DNA of 64,000 nt. Source: Chryseobacterium sp. 52 (GTDB lineage Bacteria > Bacteroidota > Bacteroidia > Flavobacteriales > Weeksellaceae). Shown here in pieces: positions 43,387-52,812 of the stretch. Both the position numbers and the translations under genes were made by a program. The stretch's first letter is position 1. Each line of letters opens with the position of its first letter. The stretch is from the NCBI RefSeq assembly GCF_002754245.1, contig NZ_PEEX01000001.1, forward strand, positions 3,328,001 through 3,392,000, given 5' to 3'. Below the pieces are notes generated by a model that was not told where the DNA came from, did not search any database, and saw only the letters and a program-made list of their open reading frames with translations.

Positions 43387-44298
43387 TTAATTCCCTTTCA
43401 GTTTCTGCTGATATTCCGTAGGCGGTACACCGATGACCTTTTTAAAGATATTACTGAATGAGGACAGGCTATTATACCCCACCATCATTGCAATCTCATA
43501 CATATTGTATTTTCCTTCCAACATCAGTTCCAGGGATCGGGTGATTCTTAAAGCACGTAGAAAACGGACGTAATTCATCCCTAAAATCTCTTTAAACTTC
43601 CGGGAAAGGGTTCTGGTACTCATGCCGAATTCTTTTGCCGTAGATTCTATGGTAAGAGGTTTTTCAAGATTGGCATGGATGTATTTTGCAATCTTCAGCA
43701 GGGTTTCATCTTTTGGAAAAGGATGCTGAACAGGAAAAGCCAGTTTCTTATCTCTTTTTTCCGGAAGAATCCCTTTTAACGCTTTGAGGAAAAAATATTT
43801 AGCCCCATCATTTTTTGTGATTTTCCCATCCCAGTCTCTGGTATATAAAATCATTTCTCTGAGGAGATGACTGACTGAATAAATATTAATTTCATCAAAA
43901 AAGCCATTTTCATTCTCTTCTTTTTTAAAGTAAAAATTGTAGAGATCTACTTTCGGACTCGTAGAAAAAATATAATGCGGCGTTCCTGCGGGAATCCACA
44001 TGAAGCATCTTGCCGGAAGATACCAATGTTTCTGATCCGTAAAAACATGCACTATTCCGCCTTCTGCATACACCAACTGGGCGGAACTGTGATGATGGAC
44101 ATCTGTGGTCACATTGCCTGTCAGCACATTATAGACATAAAATTCTGCATCATCATCTTCTACCGCTTTAAAATGGCTGTCGTTCATCCAATAAAGGTAA
44201 GAAGAAAATTTCAAATTGGCGTAAATGAGCAAATCTTTTTCTGTTTTCACAAATCGGGTCCGTAGGTTCAGAGCGTAACTTTGCAGCATCAAAATCAT
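43387..44298 (-). CDS. AraC-family transcriptional regulator
   Basis: A 303-residue regulator. Residues about 45-125 hold a cupin-like sensor (VHHHSSAQLVYAEGGIVHVF, PARCFMWIPAGTPHYIF). Residues about 205-300 hold two helix-turn-helix units (TIESTAKEFGMSTRTLSRKF and YEIAMMVGYNSLSSFSNIFK, ending GVPPTEYQ), the AraC/XylS DNA-binding domain. The start is uncertain: ATG at 44298, 44289 or a later Met near residue 38 are all possible. It is divergent, 26 bases from the TolC-like gene of an efflux operon, and probably controls it. Confidence 0.88.
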   Translation of the reverse strand: MILMLQSYALNLRTRFVKTEKDLLIYANLKFSSYLYWMNDSHFKAVEDDDAEFYVYNVLTGNVTTDVHHHSSAQLVYAEGGIVHVFTDQKHWYLPARCFMWIPAGTPHYIFSTSPKVDLYNFYFKKEENENGFFDEINIYSVSHLLREMILYTRDWDGKITKNDGAKYFFLKALKGILPEKRDKKLAFPVQHPFPKDETLLKIAKYIHANLEKPLTIESTAKEFGMSTRTLSRKFKEILGMNYVRFLRALRITRSLELMLEGKYNMYEIAMMVGYNSLSSFSNIFKKVIGVPPTEYQQKLKGN

Positions 44299-44324
44299 TT
44301 TAGCAAAAATCCTTTAATTAAATT

Positions 44325-45662
44325 ATGAATATGATATTTAACGCATGCAGATATCAATGTATCGCGTTGTGCTTACTGCTGTCAGGCAGTTTTTTACACT
44401 CACAAATGATCGATTACCAGAATCTCAGTCTCCAGCAGGCCCTTGAGACTGGTTTAAAAAACAACAAAAACATCCGGATCAGCCATCTAAAACAGGAAAT
44501 GTCTGTCACCAGAGAAAAAGATCTCGCAATGGAGAAGCTACCGGACATTGAATTTCATACCAGTTACAATCAGGTGACCAATCTTTTCCAGCATCAGAAT
44601 GGCTTTTTCAATAAGGCCACCAAGTATGATGTCATCAATGGAATGTACGATTTTACGTTGGCTGCATCAATACCGGTGTATATGGGCGGAAAAATAAAAA
44701 ACACAGAGAAAAAGGCTTCTATTGACACCGAGATCTCAAGTTTAAGAACCCATCTGGATGAACGACAGCTTAAAATGGAAATTATCACTGCCTTTCTTCA
44801 GATTCATCATTTAAAAGAACAGCAGAGTCTCATCAATGATAAAATGAAGGAGGATTCTGTAAATATCAAACAGGTAAAAGCTTTAAAAGCGAACGGGGTT
44901 GTCACTGTCAATGAGGTTCTGAGAACCTCTTTACAGCTTTCAAACCATACGATGAGCCAGACGGAACTGGACAATGATATTCAGATCGCGGAACATAAGC
45001 TTAAAACCATTCTTTCGCTTCCGGAAAACCAGGAAATGCATGCAGATACGGAAGATCTTATCTCTGACAGAGCGACAATTCCTTATATCGAGGAATTAAC
45101 AGAAACAGCTTTAGCCAAGAATGAATCTGTGGAGATGACACACAAAAATCTTTCGTTAAAGGAACTGGATCAGAAGATCACAAAAGCGAATTATTTACCC
45201 AAAATTACAGCTGGCGGAGAATATTTTATAAAGTATCCCAATATGATGTTCTTCCCTCCCGAGCCTTATGCATACCGACTGGGAATGTTGGGGGTTAACC
45301 TTACCTATCCTATCGAAAACCTGTATAAAAACAAGTATAAAATGCAGGAGGCCAGAGAAAATATTGATCTGGCAAAACTTCAGATCGAGGAAAATGAGGA
45401 AAATGTAAGACATCAGGTGTATGAGGCTTATAAAAAGTTTGAAGAAACCAATCAGAAGGTAAAGATTGCGGAGGAAGCCATTGGCCAGGCTAAAGAAAAC
45501 TACCGTATTGTAAAGACAAAATATGCAAACAAATTAAGTCTTATCACTGAACTCATCGATGCCGACAATGCTTATCTGGAGGCGGAATCCAATCTTATCT
45601 CTGTGAAAATTAACCGACAATTAAAATATTATCAACTCCAGTACACGATTGGAAACTTATAA
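44325..45662 (+). CDS. TolC-family outer-membrane efflux protein
   Basis: A 445-residue outer-membrane channel. Signal peptide to about residue 26 (SGSFLHSQ). Two similar halves with long helices (LSLQQALETGLKNNKNIRIS, TELTETALAKNESVEMTHKN-like) and the C-terminal ITELIDADNAYLEAESNLI are hallmarks of the family. It would give the exit duct for the HlyD and MFS proteins encoded next. A HlyD gene follows after five bases. Confidence 0.92.
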   Translation: MNMIFNACRYQCIALCLLLSGSFLHSQMIDYQNLSLQQALETGLKNNKNIRISHLKQEMSVTREKDLAMEKLPDIEFHTSYNQVTNLFQHQNGFFNKATKYDVINGMYDFTLAASIPVYMGGKIKNTEKKASIDTEISSLRTHLDERQLKMEIITAFLQIHHLKEQQSLINDKMKEDSVNIKQVKALKANGVVTVNEVLRTSLQLSNHTMSQTELDNDIQIAEHKLKTILSLPENQEMHADTEDLISDRATIPYIEELTETALAKNESVEMTHKNLSLKELDQKITKANYLPKITAGGEYFIKYPNMMFFPPEPYAYRLGMLGVNLTYPIENLYKNKYKMQEARENIDLAKLQIEENEENVRHQVYEAYKKFEETNQKVKIAEEAIGQAKENYRIVKTKYANKLSLITELIDADNAYLEAESNLISVKINRQLKYYQLQYTIGNL

Positions 45663-45667
45663 AAACT

Positions 45668-46714
45668 ATGGCAAAGAAACAGCTTACACAAAAGGAAAAA
45701 AGAATCAATAAAACGATCACGCTGCTGGCCTGGATCCTGATCATCAGCGGGATTACCGGGATGGTAAGTTTCTTTCTTTTCTCCAGGAAGAATGTGACTA
45801 CGAATGATGCCCAGATTGAACAGTATATCACCCCTGTTTCCAGTAAAGTTTCAGGATTTATTAAAACAATCCAGTTTGAAGAAAACCAGTTCGTTCACAA
45901 AGGCGACACATTGATTATAATAGATAACAGGGAATTTGTCAATCAGGTTAAAATGGCAGAAGCCGGACTTCATGCCAATGCTGAAAATATCACTACAATA
46001 GAAAGTGGTGTTAACACAAAGGAAAGTGATTCCAAGATCATTGATGCTAAGATTGCTTCTGCAAAAATCGATATATGGAGAACTGAGCAGGATTTTAAGA
46101 GATATAAAAATTTAGTTTCAGAAGATGCGGCCACCGAACAGCAGTTTGAAAATGTAAAAGCTTCATATGAACAGGCTAAAACCAATCTTTTAGCTTTGGA
46201 ACAGCAAAAAAACGCTGTAAAAGCAGGTGCTAACGAGCAACAAACTAAGGTAGCTCCCGTTAAAAGCCAGATCCAGCAAAGCTCTGCCAGCCTGAATAAT
46301 GCCAAACTTTTTCTTTCATATACCGTGATCACAGCTCCATACGACGGCTGGGTAGGAAAAAAAACAATTCAGGAAGGACAGTTGATTAAAGAAGGACAGG
46401 CTCTTGTACAGATTGTGAGCAAAGAAAAATGGATCATTGCCAATTATAAGGAAACCCAATTGGGGCAAATCGACTCGAAACAAGAGGTAATAATTACCGC
46501 AGATGCTTATCCTGACATTGAATTTAAAGGAAGAGTTACTTCTGTATCTCCTGCGTCTGGTTCACAGTTTTCATTGGTGAAACCGGATAATGCCACGGGA
46601 AATTTTGTTAAGATTGAGCAGCGGTTTCCAGTGAAAATTATCCTAGATAACAATAAAAATAACGAAAAGCTACTTTCCGGAATGAATGTTCTGGTGAGCG
46701 CGAAGAAAATATAA
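45668..46714 (+). CDS. HlyD/EmrA-family periplasmic adaptor
   Basis: A 348-residue membrane-fusion protein. One membrane helix at about 17-37 (LLAWILIISGITGMVSFFLF). The barrel-sandwich halves are NDAQIEQYITPVSSKVSGFI and SYTVITAPYDGWVGKKTIQE, separated by a coiled coil (about 95-200). It links an inner-membrane MFS pump to TolC, as EmrA does. The MFS gene lies 350 bases further on, separated by a repeat-like hairpin. Confidence 0.92.
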   Translation: MAKKQLTQKEKRINKTITLLAWILIISGITGMVSFFLFSRKNVTTNDAQIEQYITPVSSKVSGFIKTIQFEENQFVHKGDTLIIIDNREFVNQVKMAEAGLHANAENITTIESGVNTKESDSKIIDAKIASAKIDIWRTEQDFKRYKNLVSEDAATEQQFENVKASYEQAKTNLLALEQQKNAVKAGANEQQTKVAPVKSQIQQSSASLNNAKLFLSYTVITAPYDGWVGKKTIQEGQLIKEGQALVQIVSKEKWIIANYKETQLGQIDSKQEVIITADAYPDIEFKGRVTSVSPASGSQFSLVKPDNATGNFVKIEQRFPVKIILDNNKNNEKLLSGMNVLVSAKKI

Positions 46715-47064
46715 TGTTGTGTGGAACCGTGTGAGAGTGTGAGGGTGCGAAAGTATTAAAGTTGAAGAGTATTAATGTAGAGGAATACTTTAATACTTAT
46801 CGCATCACCCCATTTTCTCATCCATCCGTCATCATATTGAAAATTGCCGGATTAGATTTTTTTTTAAGCGGAAAGACAGAACTGCAGTGACACGCTTCTG
46901 ATTATTCTTTAGCATTTGTCATTTACCTTTTACTTTTTTACAACCTGCTTTTTTGTCTTTTCGCCTTTTTATTCTGACTAAAAGTGAATTTGCTTTACTC
47001 AATACAGAAACCAACTTTTAAATGGTAACAGAAAAAATTCTATTCTCTTTTTTACCTCAAAATT
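46715..47064. other. 350-base gap splitting an efflux operon
   Basis: Between the HlyD gene and its MFS partner, where a few bases are normal, lies a long non-coding gap. The left part is a hairpin repeat (46730-46825). The rest is T-rich with no good reading frame and no clear promoter; the MFS ATG is at 47065. It looks like inserted DNA within an operon. Confidence 0.5.
46730..46825. repeat. Long imperfect inverted repeat (small mobile-like element)
   Basis: Left arm TGAGAGTGTGAGGGTGCGAA and then AGTATTAAAGT (to 46762) mirrors the right arm ACTTTAATACTT, TCGCATCACCC, CATTTTCTCA (46787-46822). The centre holds ATTAATGTAGAGG. On the minus strand both arms read like near copies of one unit. 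This resembles small hairpin repeats scattered in Chryseobacterium intergenic regions. Confidence 0.55.
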
Positions 47065-48627
47065 ATGCAGCATAATACAGTTTATCATAAATGGGTTCCT
47101 CAATGGCTGAAACTGCCACTTCTGGTACTGGCTTTGTTTCCCCACCTGATGTTGTTGTCCCTTTTACATTCCAACAGCGCCTTCACCTCCTCTTTTTTGG
47201 ATGTAGATCCGGATGACATCCAATATTTAATGATTTTGATGTACGGGACATTTGTGGTTACCCTACTCGTTTTACAGAGATTTATGGCCTATTTCAGCGT
47301 GAAATACTATGTTCTGCTGATGTCCTCGGTTTCCGTCATCATTCTTTATGTCCTGTCTGTCACCAGCAATTATCAGGTCATTCTGGTTATCCGGTTTCTG
47401 GAAGGAATTTTCGGACTGCTGGAAGGCGCTATTTTTCTTCCTTTAATTATCGCAGAATTAAAAACAAAACACGCTAAGGTCATTGCCTACCTTGTTATGT
47501 ACACGATTATGCTGACCGGTGGAACGATAACAACTTCTTTATTGAAATCCAGCATTGAAGATTATGATTTTCAGCACATGATTTTAATGATGGTTTATTT
47601 TCATATTTTCATCCTGATCATTGGGATTGCACTTTTCAATACCAACAGATTTTTCCCAAAAATGCCACTCTACCAATTGGACATTACGAGTTGGTTTCTG
47701 CTTTGGGCCTGCCTGCAGTCGGGAGGGTACGCTATTATTTACGGTAAAAGGCTGATGTGGTTTGAGTCTGATACCATCATTATCTGTCTTTTTATATTCC
47801 TGCTTTCGGGAGGATTATTTATGCTTAAACAAAGGAATTCTAAAAGGCCTATTTTTCATTTTGAAGTTTTCAGCTCAAAAAACGTCGTGGCCGGAATGAT
47901 CCTGTTTTTCATTTTTTACCTGATCCGTTCGGGACTGAATAATGTGTACAGTATTATGGCTACCGTCTGGAAATGGCCCTGGGATTATATTGTCAATATC
48001 CAGTATTGGAACGTTGCAGGAACGCTCATAGGGATTGTTTTATCAGGAATATGTCTGATGCGGGGCATTTCCTCAAGGATTGTTTTCTTCACCGGATTTC
48101 TCTTATTGGCAGTCGATTGTGCGTGGTTCACATATACTTTTTATCCCGACACGACCCTTTCTGCAATCTGTCCGCCTTTATTCCTGCAGGGAGTTGCACA
48201 GGGACTGCTGTTCACCCCTCTTGTTTTCTTTTTAATTTCAGGAATGCCGGAGCAGTATGTTGCCAATGCCACAGCTTTAGGAACGACAACCCGTTTCTGG
48301 ACTACGGCTATAGGATATGCTTTAATGCAGAATCTGATGCTTTTTTTAACATTAAAACATTCTGATACCCTAAGTTTTAATCTGACGGATACCAATCCTA
48401 TTTTCTACAGCCAGTGGAACCAGATTTTCGGAGCCAATATCTCTAAACTGCCGGTCAATGAATCCTTATCTATGACTGCCGGGGCATTTAAGGCAAAAAT
48501 AACAGCTCAATCTATCCTGTTGTCCAATATGGAAATTTTTACAGGATTGTTCTGGCTGGCTTTGATTACTGCGTTCGCTTTATTGCTGTATCATCCCGTA
48601 AAAATTGCCGTGCGAAATATTATGTAA
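47065..48627 (+). CDS. MFS transporter, EmrB/DHA2-like
   Basis: A 520-residue protein with about 14 hydrophobic segments, the DHA2 drug:H+ antiporter layout. VIRFLEGIFGLLEGAIFLPL stands at the place of the antiporter motif C region, and PLFLQGVAQGLLFTPLVFFL is typical of EmrB late helices. The sequence is divergent from E. coli EmrB. With the TolC and HlyD genes upstream it makes a complete tripartite efflux set; substrate unknown. Confidence 0.82.
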   Translation: MQHNTVYHKWVPQWLKLPLLVLALFPHLMLLSLLHSNSAFTSSFLDVDPDDIQYLMILMYGTFVVTLLVLQRFMAYFSVKYYVLLMSSVSVIILYVLSVTSNYQVILVIRFLEGIFGLLEGAIFLPLIIAELKTKHAKVIAYLVMYTIMLTGGTITTSLLKSSIEDYDFQHMILMMVYFHIFILIIGIALFNTNRFFPKMPLYQLDITSWFLLWACLQSGGYAIIYGKRLMWFESDTIIICLFIFLLSGGLFMLKQRNSKRPIFHFEVFSSKNVVAGMILFFIFYLIRSGLNNVYSIMATVWKWPWDYIVNIQYWNVAGTLIGIVLSGICLMRGISSRIVFFTGFLLLAVDCAWFTYTFYPDTTLSAICPPLFLQGVAQGLLFTPLVFFLISGMPEQYVANATALGTTTRFWTTAIGYALMQNLMLFLTLKHSDTLSFNLTDTNPIFYSQWNQIFGANISKLPVNESLSMTAGAFKAKITAQSILLSNMEIFTGLFWLALITAFALLLYHPVKIAVRNIM

Positions 48628-48671
48628 TTTTTTAGGCCGAAAATTTGCTATAATTCCTGAAATTTGATTGT

Positions 48672-50033
48672 ATGAAAGTTCAGGAAGTCGTATCTCATCA
48701 GAAAGCATTTTTCAAAACACAGCAGACGAAGAATATCAAGTTCCGGAAAATGTATCTTGAAAAGCTTCGGGATATCGTTGTGAAGAATGAAGATCTTTTA
48801 TATGAAGCCATTCATCAGGATTTCGGCAAGTCAAAGTTTGATACTTTTACAACGGAGCTATCTTTTGTACTCAATGATATTAATTATTATCTGAAGAATT
48901 TAAATACCCTTTCAAAACCCAGAAGTGTCAGGACCAACCTGTCCAATCAGATTGGAAAAAGCAGCATTCATCCGGAACCTTTAGGCTGTGTTTTGGTTAT
49001 TGGTGCTTGGAATTATCCTTATCAACTGTCGCTCTCTCCTATGATTGCTGCCCTAGCTGCCGGAAACTGCTGTATTCTAAAACCGAGTGAAATCGCAGAA
49101 CATACCATGAAGATAATGGCAAAACTCATCAATGAGAATTTCCCCCCTGAATATCTTTATGTTTATGAAGGCGGAGTTGAGGAGACTACAGAGCTTTTAC
49201 AGTTAAAATTTGACAAAATATTTTTTACCGGAAGCACTAAGGTCGGAAAGATTGTTTATAAAGCTGCTGCAGAAAATTTAACGCCTGTGGTTCTGGAACT
49301 GGGAGGGAAATCTCCTGCCATTGTCACTAAAGATGCTGACCTTGAAGTGGCTGCCAAACGAATAGTCTGGGGGAAATTTTTGAATGCAGGCCAAACCTGT
49401 GTGGCACCGGATTATCTGCTGGTGGAAGAATCCATCCATGAACAATTCCTGGAAATGGTAAGAAAATACATCACAGAATTTCAATACGGACCGGATTCTG
49501 AACAGTATACAAGAATTATCAATCAAAGGAATTTTCAGCGGCTCTTGAAGCTTATCGATCCTGAGAAACTCTATTTTGGAGGAAATTTTGATGAAGGAAA
49601 ACTTTATATAGAACCTACCCTTCTGAAGAATATAAACTGGGAAGATGATGTGATGCAGGAAGAGATCTTCGGTCCGATACTGCCTGTCATACGTTTTAAA
49701 AATTTCAATCTGGTTCTTAACTCTATCCTGGAATTGGAAAAACCTTTAGCAGCTTACCTTTTCACCCGAAATTCTGAAGAAAAAGAGGCTTTTACATCTA
49801 AACTGTCTTTCGGAGGCGGCTGTATCAATGATGTAATTATGCATCTGGGGAATGAGCGTCTTCCGTTTGGGGGCGTTGGAACTTCAGGCATCGGAAATTA
49901 TCATGGAACATACGGTTTTGAAGCCTTTTCGCATCAGAAATCTATTTTGGAAAAAGCAACCTGGGGTGAACCGAGTATTAAATATCCTCCATATTCTGAA
50001 AAAAAATTAAACTGGATCAGGAAATTCCTGTAA
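48672..50033 (+). CDS. aldehyde dehydrogenase family protein
   Basis: A 453-residue NAD(P)+-dependent dehydrogenase, of the short fatty-aldehyde (class 3) type. Catalytic residues: Cys 243 (NAGQTCVAPDY), Glu 209 (VLELGGKSPAIV) and Asn 114 (GAWNYPYQ). FTGSTKVG (near 185-192) is the cofactor motif. It begins 44 bases behind the MFS gene and may be on the same transcript; a bidirectional terminator follows at 50039-50062. Confidence 0.93.
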   Translation: MKVQEVVSHQKAFFKTQQTKNIKFRKMYLEKLRDIVVKNEDLLYEAIHQDFGKSKFDTFTTELSFVLNDINYYLKNLNTLSKPRSVRTNLSNQIGKSSIHPEPLGCVLVIGAWNYPYQLSLSPMIAALAAGNCCILKPSEIAEHTMKIMAKLINENFPPEYLYVYEGGVEETTELLQLKFDKIFFTGSTKVGKIVYKAAAENLTPVVLELGGKSPAIVTKDADLEVAAKRIVWGKFLNAGQTCVAPDYLLVEESIHEQFLEMVRKYITEFQYGPDSEQYTRIINQRNFQRLLKLIDPEKLYFGGNFDEGKLYIEPTLLKNINWEDDVMQEEIFGPILPVIRFKNFNLVLNSILELEKPLAAYLFTRNSEEKEAFTSKLSFGGGCINDVIMHLGNERLPFGGVGTSGIGNYHGTYGFEAFSHQKSILEKATWGEPSIKYPPYSEKKLNWIRKFL

Positions 50034-50038
50034 ATAAA

Positions 50039-50062
50039 AAAACCGGAAAATATTCCGGTTTT
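50039..50062. terminator. Bidirectional terminator
   Basis: AAAACCGGAA pairs with TTCCGGTTTT, four-base loop. It serves the aldehyde dehydrogenase (+) and thioredoxin-like (-) genes. Confidence 0.85.
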
Positions 50063-50066
50063 ATTT

Positions 50067-50639
50067 TTATGACTTAGGAGCCCATTCGTTAAAGAACTCT
50101 TTTACTTTTTCTTTACTGTATCCTTTTCCTTCTTCAAGAACCGAACTGTCTTTCAACACATGAATTATCTTACCGTTTTTATCTAAAACAATGAAAAAAG
50201 GATATCCCAATTCTTCTTTGATGTCTACATATTTGGAAAAAACTTTTTCATTCTTATTTTCCGGAGAGTAATTCAGGTGATAATACAGATAGTTTTTATC
50301 TACTGTTTCTTTCAACTCCGGAGTATTTTGAACAAAATTGTTAAAACGAAGACACCAGATACACCAGTTTCCACCAGCCTGGATGATAATATTCTTCCCA
50401 TTTTTTTTAGCCTGGGCAATCAGTTTATTGATATCAGCCTCAGCATTGGCTTTAGGATTGTAAGGTTTAGGAAGTTTTGCCTTTTCCTCACCTGCTTTTT
50501 TCTTAGCATCCAGTTCTGCATGATCTGTTTTTACAAGAAGCGCATTATCCGGTTTTCTTTCTTCCGGCTGATTTTGGGTATTCTGAGAGAATGCAAATAC
50601 ACTTAGTCCCAGAAAGGCTATGATCGACAATTTTTTCAT
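50067..50639 (-). CDS. exported thioredoxin-like protein
   Basis: A 190-residue protein with signal peptide (ends FAFSQ, residue 19), a charged linker (to about 80), then a thioredoxin fold with redox motif WCIWC (92-96) and the cis-Pro segment GYPFFIVLDKNGKI. The CxxC spacing and the fold suit a periplasmic disulphide reductase or DsbD-like partner. It has no obvious operon mates. Confidence 0.85.
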   Translation of the reverse strand: MKKLSIIAFLGLSVFAFSQNTQNQPEERKPDNALLVKTDHAELDAKKKAGEEKAKLPKPYNPKANAEADINKLIAQAKKNGKNIIIQAGGNWCIWCLRFNNFVQNTPELKETVDKNYLYYHLNYSPENKNEKVFSKYVDIKEELGYPFFIVLDKNGKIIHVLKDSSVLEEGKGYSKEKVKEFFNEWAPKS

Positions 50640-50703
50640 AACATAAAAATAAAAAAAATAATACTTATTGCAAGCAAAAATAGAACCATAATTTTATTAT
50701 CAC

Positions 50704-50711
50704 TAGATTTG
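50704..50711 (+). promoter_or_regulatory. -7 box very close to the acyltransferase start
   Basis: TAGATTTG ends nine bases before the ATG at 50720. No -33 TTG at normal spacing; the nearest TTG (50668) is too far. Confidence 0.4.
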
Positions 50712-50719
50712 CATGTTTT

Positions 50720-51604
50720 ATGAATTTCTTAATCAAAATATTATATTTCATTTCGAAACTTCCGCTTAAAGTATTGTATATTTTTTCGGATGTTATTTTC
50801 TTCCTAAACTATTATCTGGTAGGCTATCGGAAGAAAGTGATCACGCAAAATCTAAAAAACTCTTTTCCTGAAAAACCGGAAGAAGAGATTGCTATGATCA
50901 GAAAGAAATTCTACCGTAATTTCTCAGACTATCTTGTAGAAACGATCAAATCCTTCAGTATTTCCGAAACGGAAGCCAGAGTCAGAATGCAGCACATCAA
51001 CCAGGAAGTGTTTCATGAAGCTAAAGCTGAAGGCAAAAACATCATTATGCTTGCAGGACACGTCTTTAATTGGGAATGGATGAATGCTTTCGCAAAAATT
51101 ATCCCTCAGAAACATTGCCATCCTGTATACAGAAAGGTCAACAGTGATTTCTGGGAAAATCAGATGAAGAGAGTGAGAAACAAATTTGGAAATGAAGCGC
51201 TGGAGGCCAATGAAGTGATCATGAATATTTTCAGATCTAAAAACGACGGCGAATCTGCGTATATGTTTGTTGCTGACCAGACTCCTCATGTTGCTCACGT
51301 CAATTACGGACTGGAGTTTCTGAACCAGAGAACACCTGCTTTTATAGGATATGATAAACTGGCTACCAGAATGGATCTTGCCTTTATTTATTGTGAAATG
51401 AAGAAGGTAAAGCGAGGGTATTATCAGGTAAATTATCACAGAATTTGTCCTGATGGCGAAAAGTTTACAGAACATGAAGTGGTAAAGAAATTCCATAAAC
51501 TTTTGGAAAATACTTTGCATAAGCATCCGGATAATTATCTATGGTCTCACAGAAAGTGGAAATACCAGGATTCCATTAAAACGTTTGATGCTGAAAAAAT
51601 TTAA
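50720..51604 (+). CDS. lysophospholipid / lipid A biosynthesis acyltransferase
   Basis: A 294-residue inner-membrane-associated enzyme of the LpxL/HtrB family. The catalytic motif is HVFNWE (His 114, Glu 119), followed by VYRKVNSDFWENQMKRVRNK and VADQTPH. It adds a secondary acyl chain to lipid A or its precursor. A glycosyltransferase begins five bases after its stop, so envelope glycolipid synthesis is their shared context. Confidence 0.9.
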   Translation: MNFLIKILYFISKLPLKVLYIFSDVIFFLNYYLVGYRKKVITQNLKNSFPEKPEEEIAMIRKKFYRNFSDYLVETIKSFSISETEARVRMQHINQEVFHEAKAEGKNIIMLAGHVFNWEWMNAFAKIIPQKHCHPVYRKVNSDFWENQMKRVRNKFGNEALEANEVIMNIFRSKNDGESAYMFVADQTPHVAHVNYGLEFLNQRTPAFIGYDKLATRMDLAFIYCEMKKVKRGYYQVNYHRICPDGEKFTEHEVVKKFHKLLENTLHKHPDNYLWSHRKWKYQDSIKTFDAEKI

Positions 51605-51609
51605 TTCCG

Positions 51610-52587
51610 ATGCCGAAAAAATTAGCAGTTGTCATTTTAAACTGGAACGGTAAAAACTGGCTTGAGAAATTTCTTCCAAGCGTAGTCAGCTTTTCTCAGG
51701 ATGCAGATATTTATGTGATCGACAACCTTTCTACCGATGATTCTATAGAGTTTATTCAGACTTATTTTCCTGACGTTAAAATTGTCAAAAACAATGACAA
51801 CTATGGTTTTGCAGGCGGATATAATGCAGGTTTAAAGGAAATCAGCAATGAGTATTACTGTCTTCTGAACTCTGATGTGGAAGTTACTGAAAACTGGATA
51901 TATCCGGTGCTGGATATATTTGAAAAAGATGCTTCCATTGCAGCTGTACAGCCTAAAATCTTATCTTTCAATCATAAAAACATGTTTGAATTTGCGGGTG
52001 CCGGTGGTGGTCTTATCGACAATTTAGGCTATCCTTACTGCCGCGGACGTGTTTTTGATGATCTGGAGGAAGACAAAGGACAATATGATGATGAAACGGA
52101 AATTTTCTGGGCTTCAGGTTGTTGTTTTTTTATCCGTTCAAAAGATTTCCGGGAACAAAAAGGGTTTGATGAACGGTTTTTTGCCCATCAGGAGGAAATC
52201 GATCTCTGCTGGAGACTGATTAATTCGGGAAAGAAAATTTTCTACACCGGAAAATCGAGAGTTTATCATGTAGGTGGCGGGACGCTGAATAAACAGAGTG
52301 CACAGAAAACGTATCTAAATATCAGAAATAATCTCTCCATGATGCTGAAGAATCTGCCTTTTCCAAAATTGATCTGGCTGATCTTTTTCAGGTTGTGTCT
52401 GGACGGGATTGCAGGAATCTATTTCGGATTAAAGAATGGATTTCCCCATCTTTGGGCTGTTGTAAGGGCGCATTTCGGCTTCTATGGGCAGCTTCCCGGA
52501 ACATGGAAACTTCGCCAGAATCACCAGAAAGAGACATTCTACCAATCAAAATGGTTAATCTTTAAACATTTTTTAGGCAGTAAATAA
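51610..52587 (+). CDS. glycosyltransferase family 2
   Basis: A 325-residue enzyme with a GT-A fold: VVILNWNGKNWLEKFLPSV at the start, IDNLSTDDSIEF, NNDNYGFAGGYNAGL and the metal-binding NSDVEV (near residue 89). A later FDERFFAHQEEIDLCWRLI is the acceptor-side motif of rhamnosyl- or similar transferases. A hydrophobic segment near 245-265 may anchor it. It follows the acyltransferase gene in one operon. Confidence 0.9.
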   Translation: MPKKLAVVILNWNGKNWLEKFLPSVVSFSQDADIYVIDNLSTDDSIEFIQTYFPDVKIVKNNDNYGFAGGYNAGLKEISNEYYCLLNSDVEVTENWIYPVLDIFEKDASIAAVQPKILSFNHKNMFEFAGAGGGLIDNLGYPYCRGRVFDDLEEDKGQYDDETEIFWASGCCFFIRSKDFREQKGFDERFFAHQEEIDLCWRLINSGKKIFYTGKSRVYHVGGGTLNKQSAQKTYLNIRNNLSMMLKNLPFPKLIWLIFFRLCLDGIAGIYFGLKNGFPHLWAVVRAHFGFYGQLPGTWKLRQNHQKETFYQSKWLIFKHFLGSK

Positions 52588-52812
52588 TCAATGACTGAAA
52601 TGAGTTTCAGAATAGCGTTTTTTATTAACAGGCTGAATCTCTTATTTCTAAATTCATAGAATCATTTAATATCCGAAAAAATGTATAACTTACAGTCTCA
52701 TTAACTTTATTTTTTTAATTTAAACTTCGAAATTTAAACCATAAATATCTGTTTTGATCAACCGATATTAGGCAAGTCATCATTCATAACTCTTAATTTA
52801 TCATTTAAAAAA

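Noticed and set aside
47973-48365. Alternative forward frame within the MFS gene
   Set aside because: Cys/His-rich nonsense-like translation overlapping a 14-helix transporter frame.
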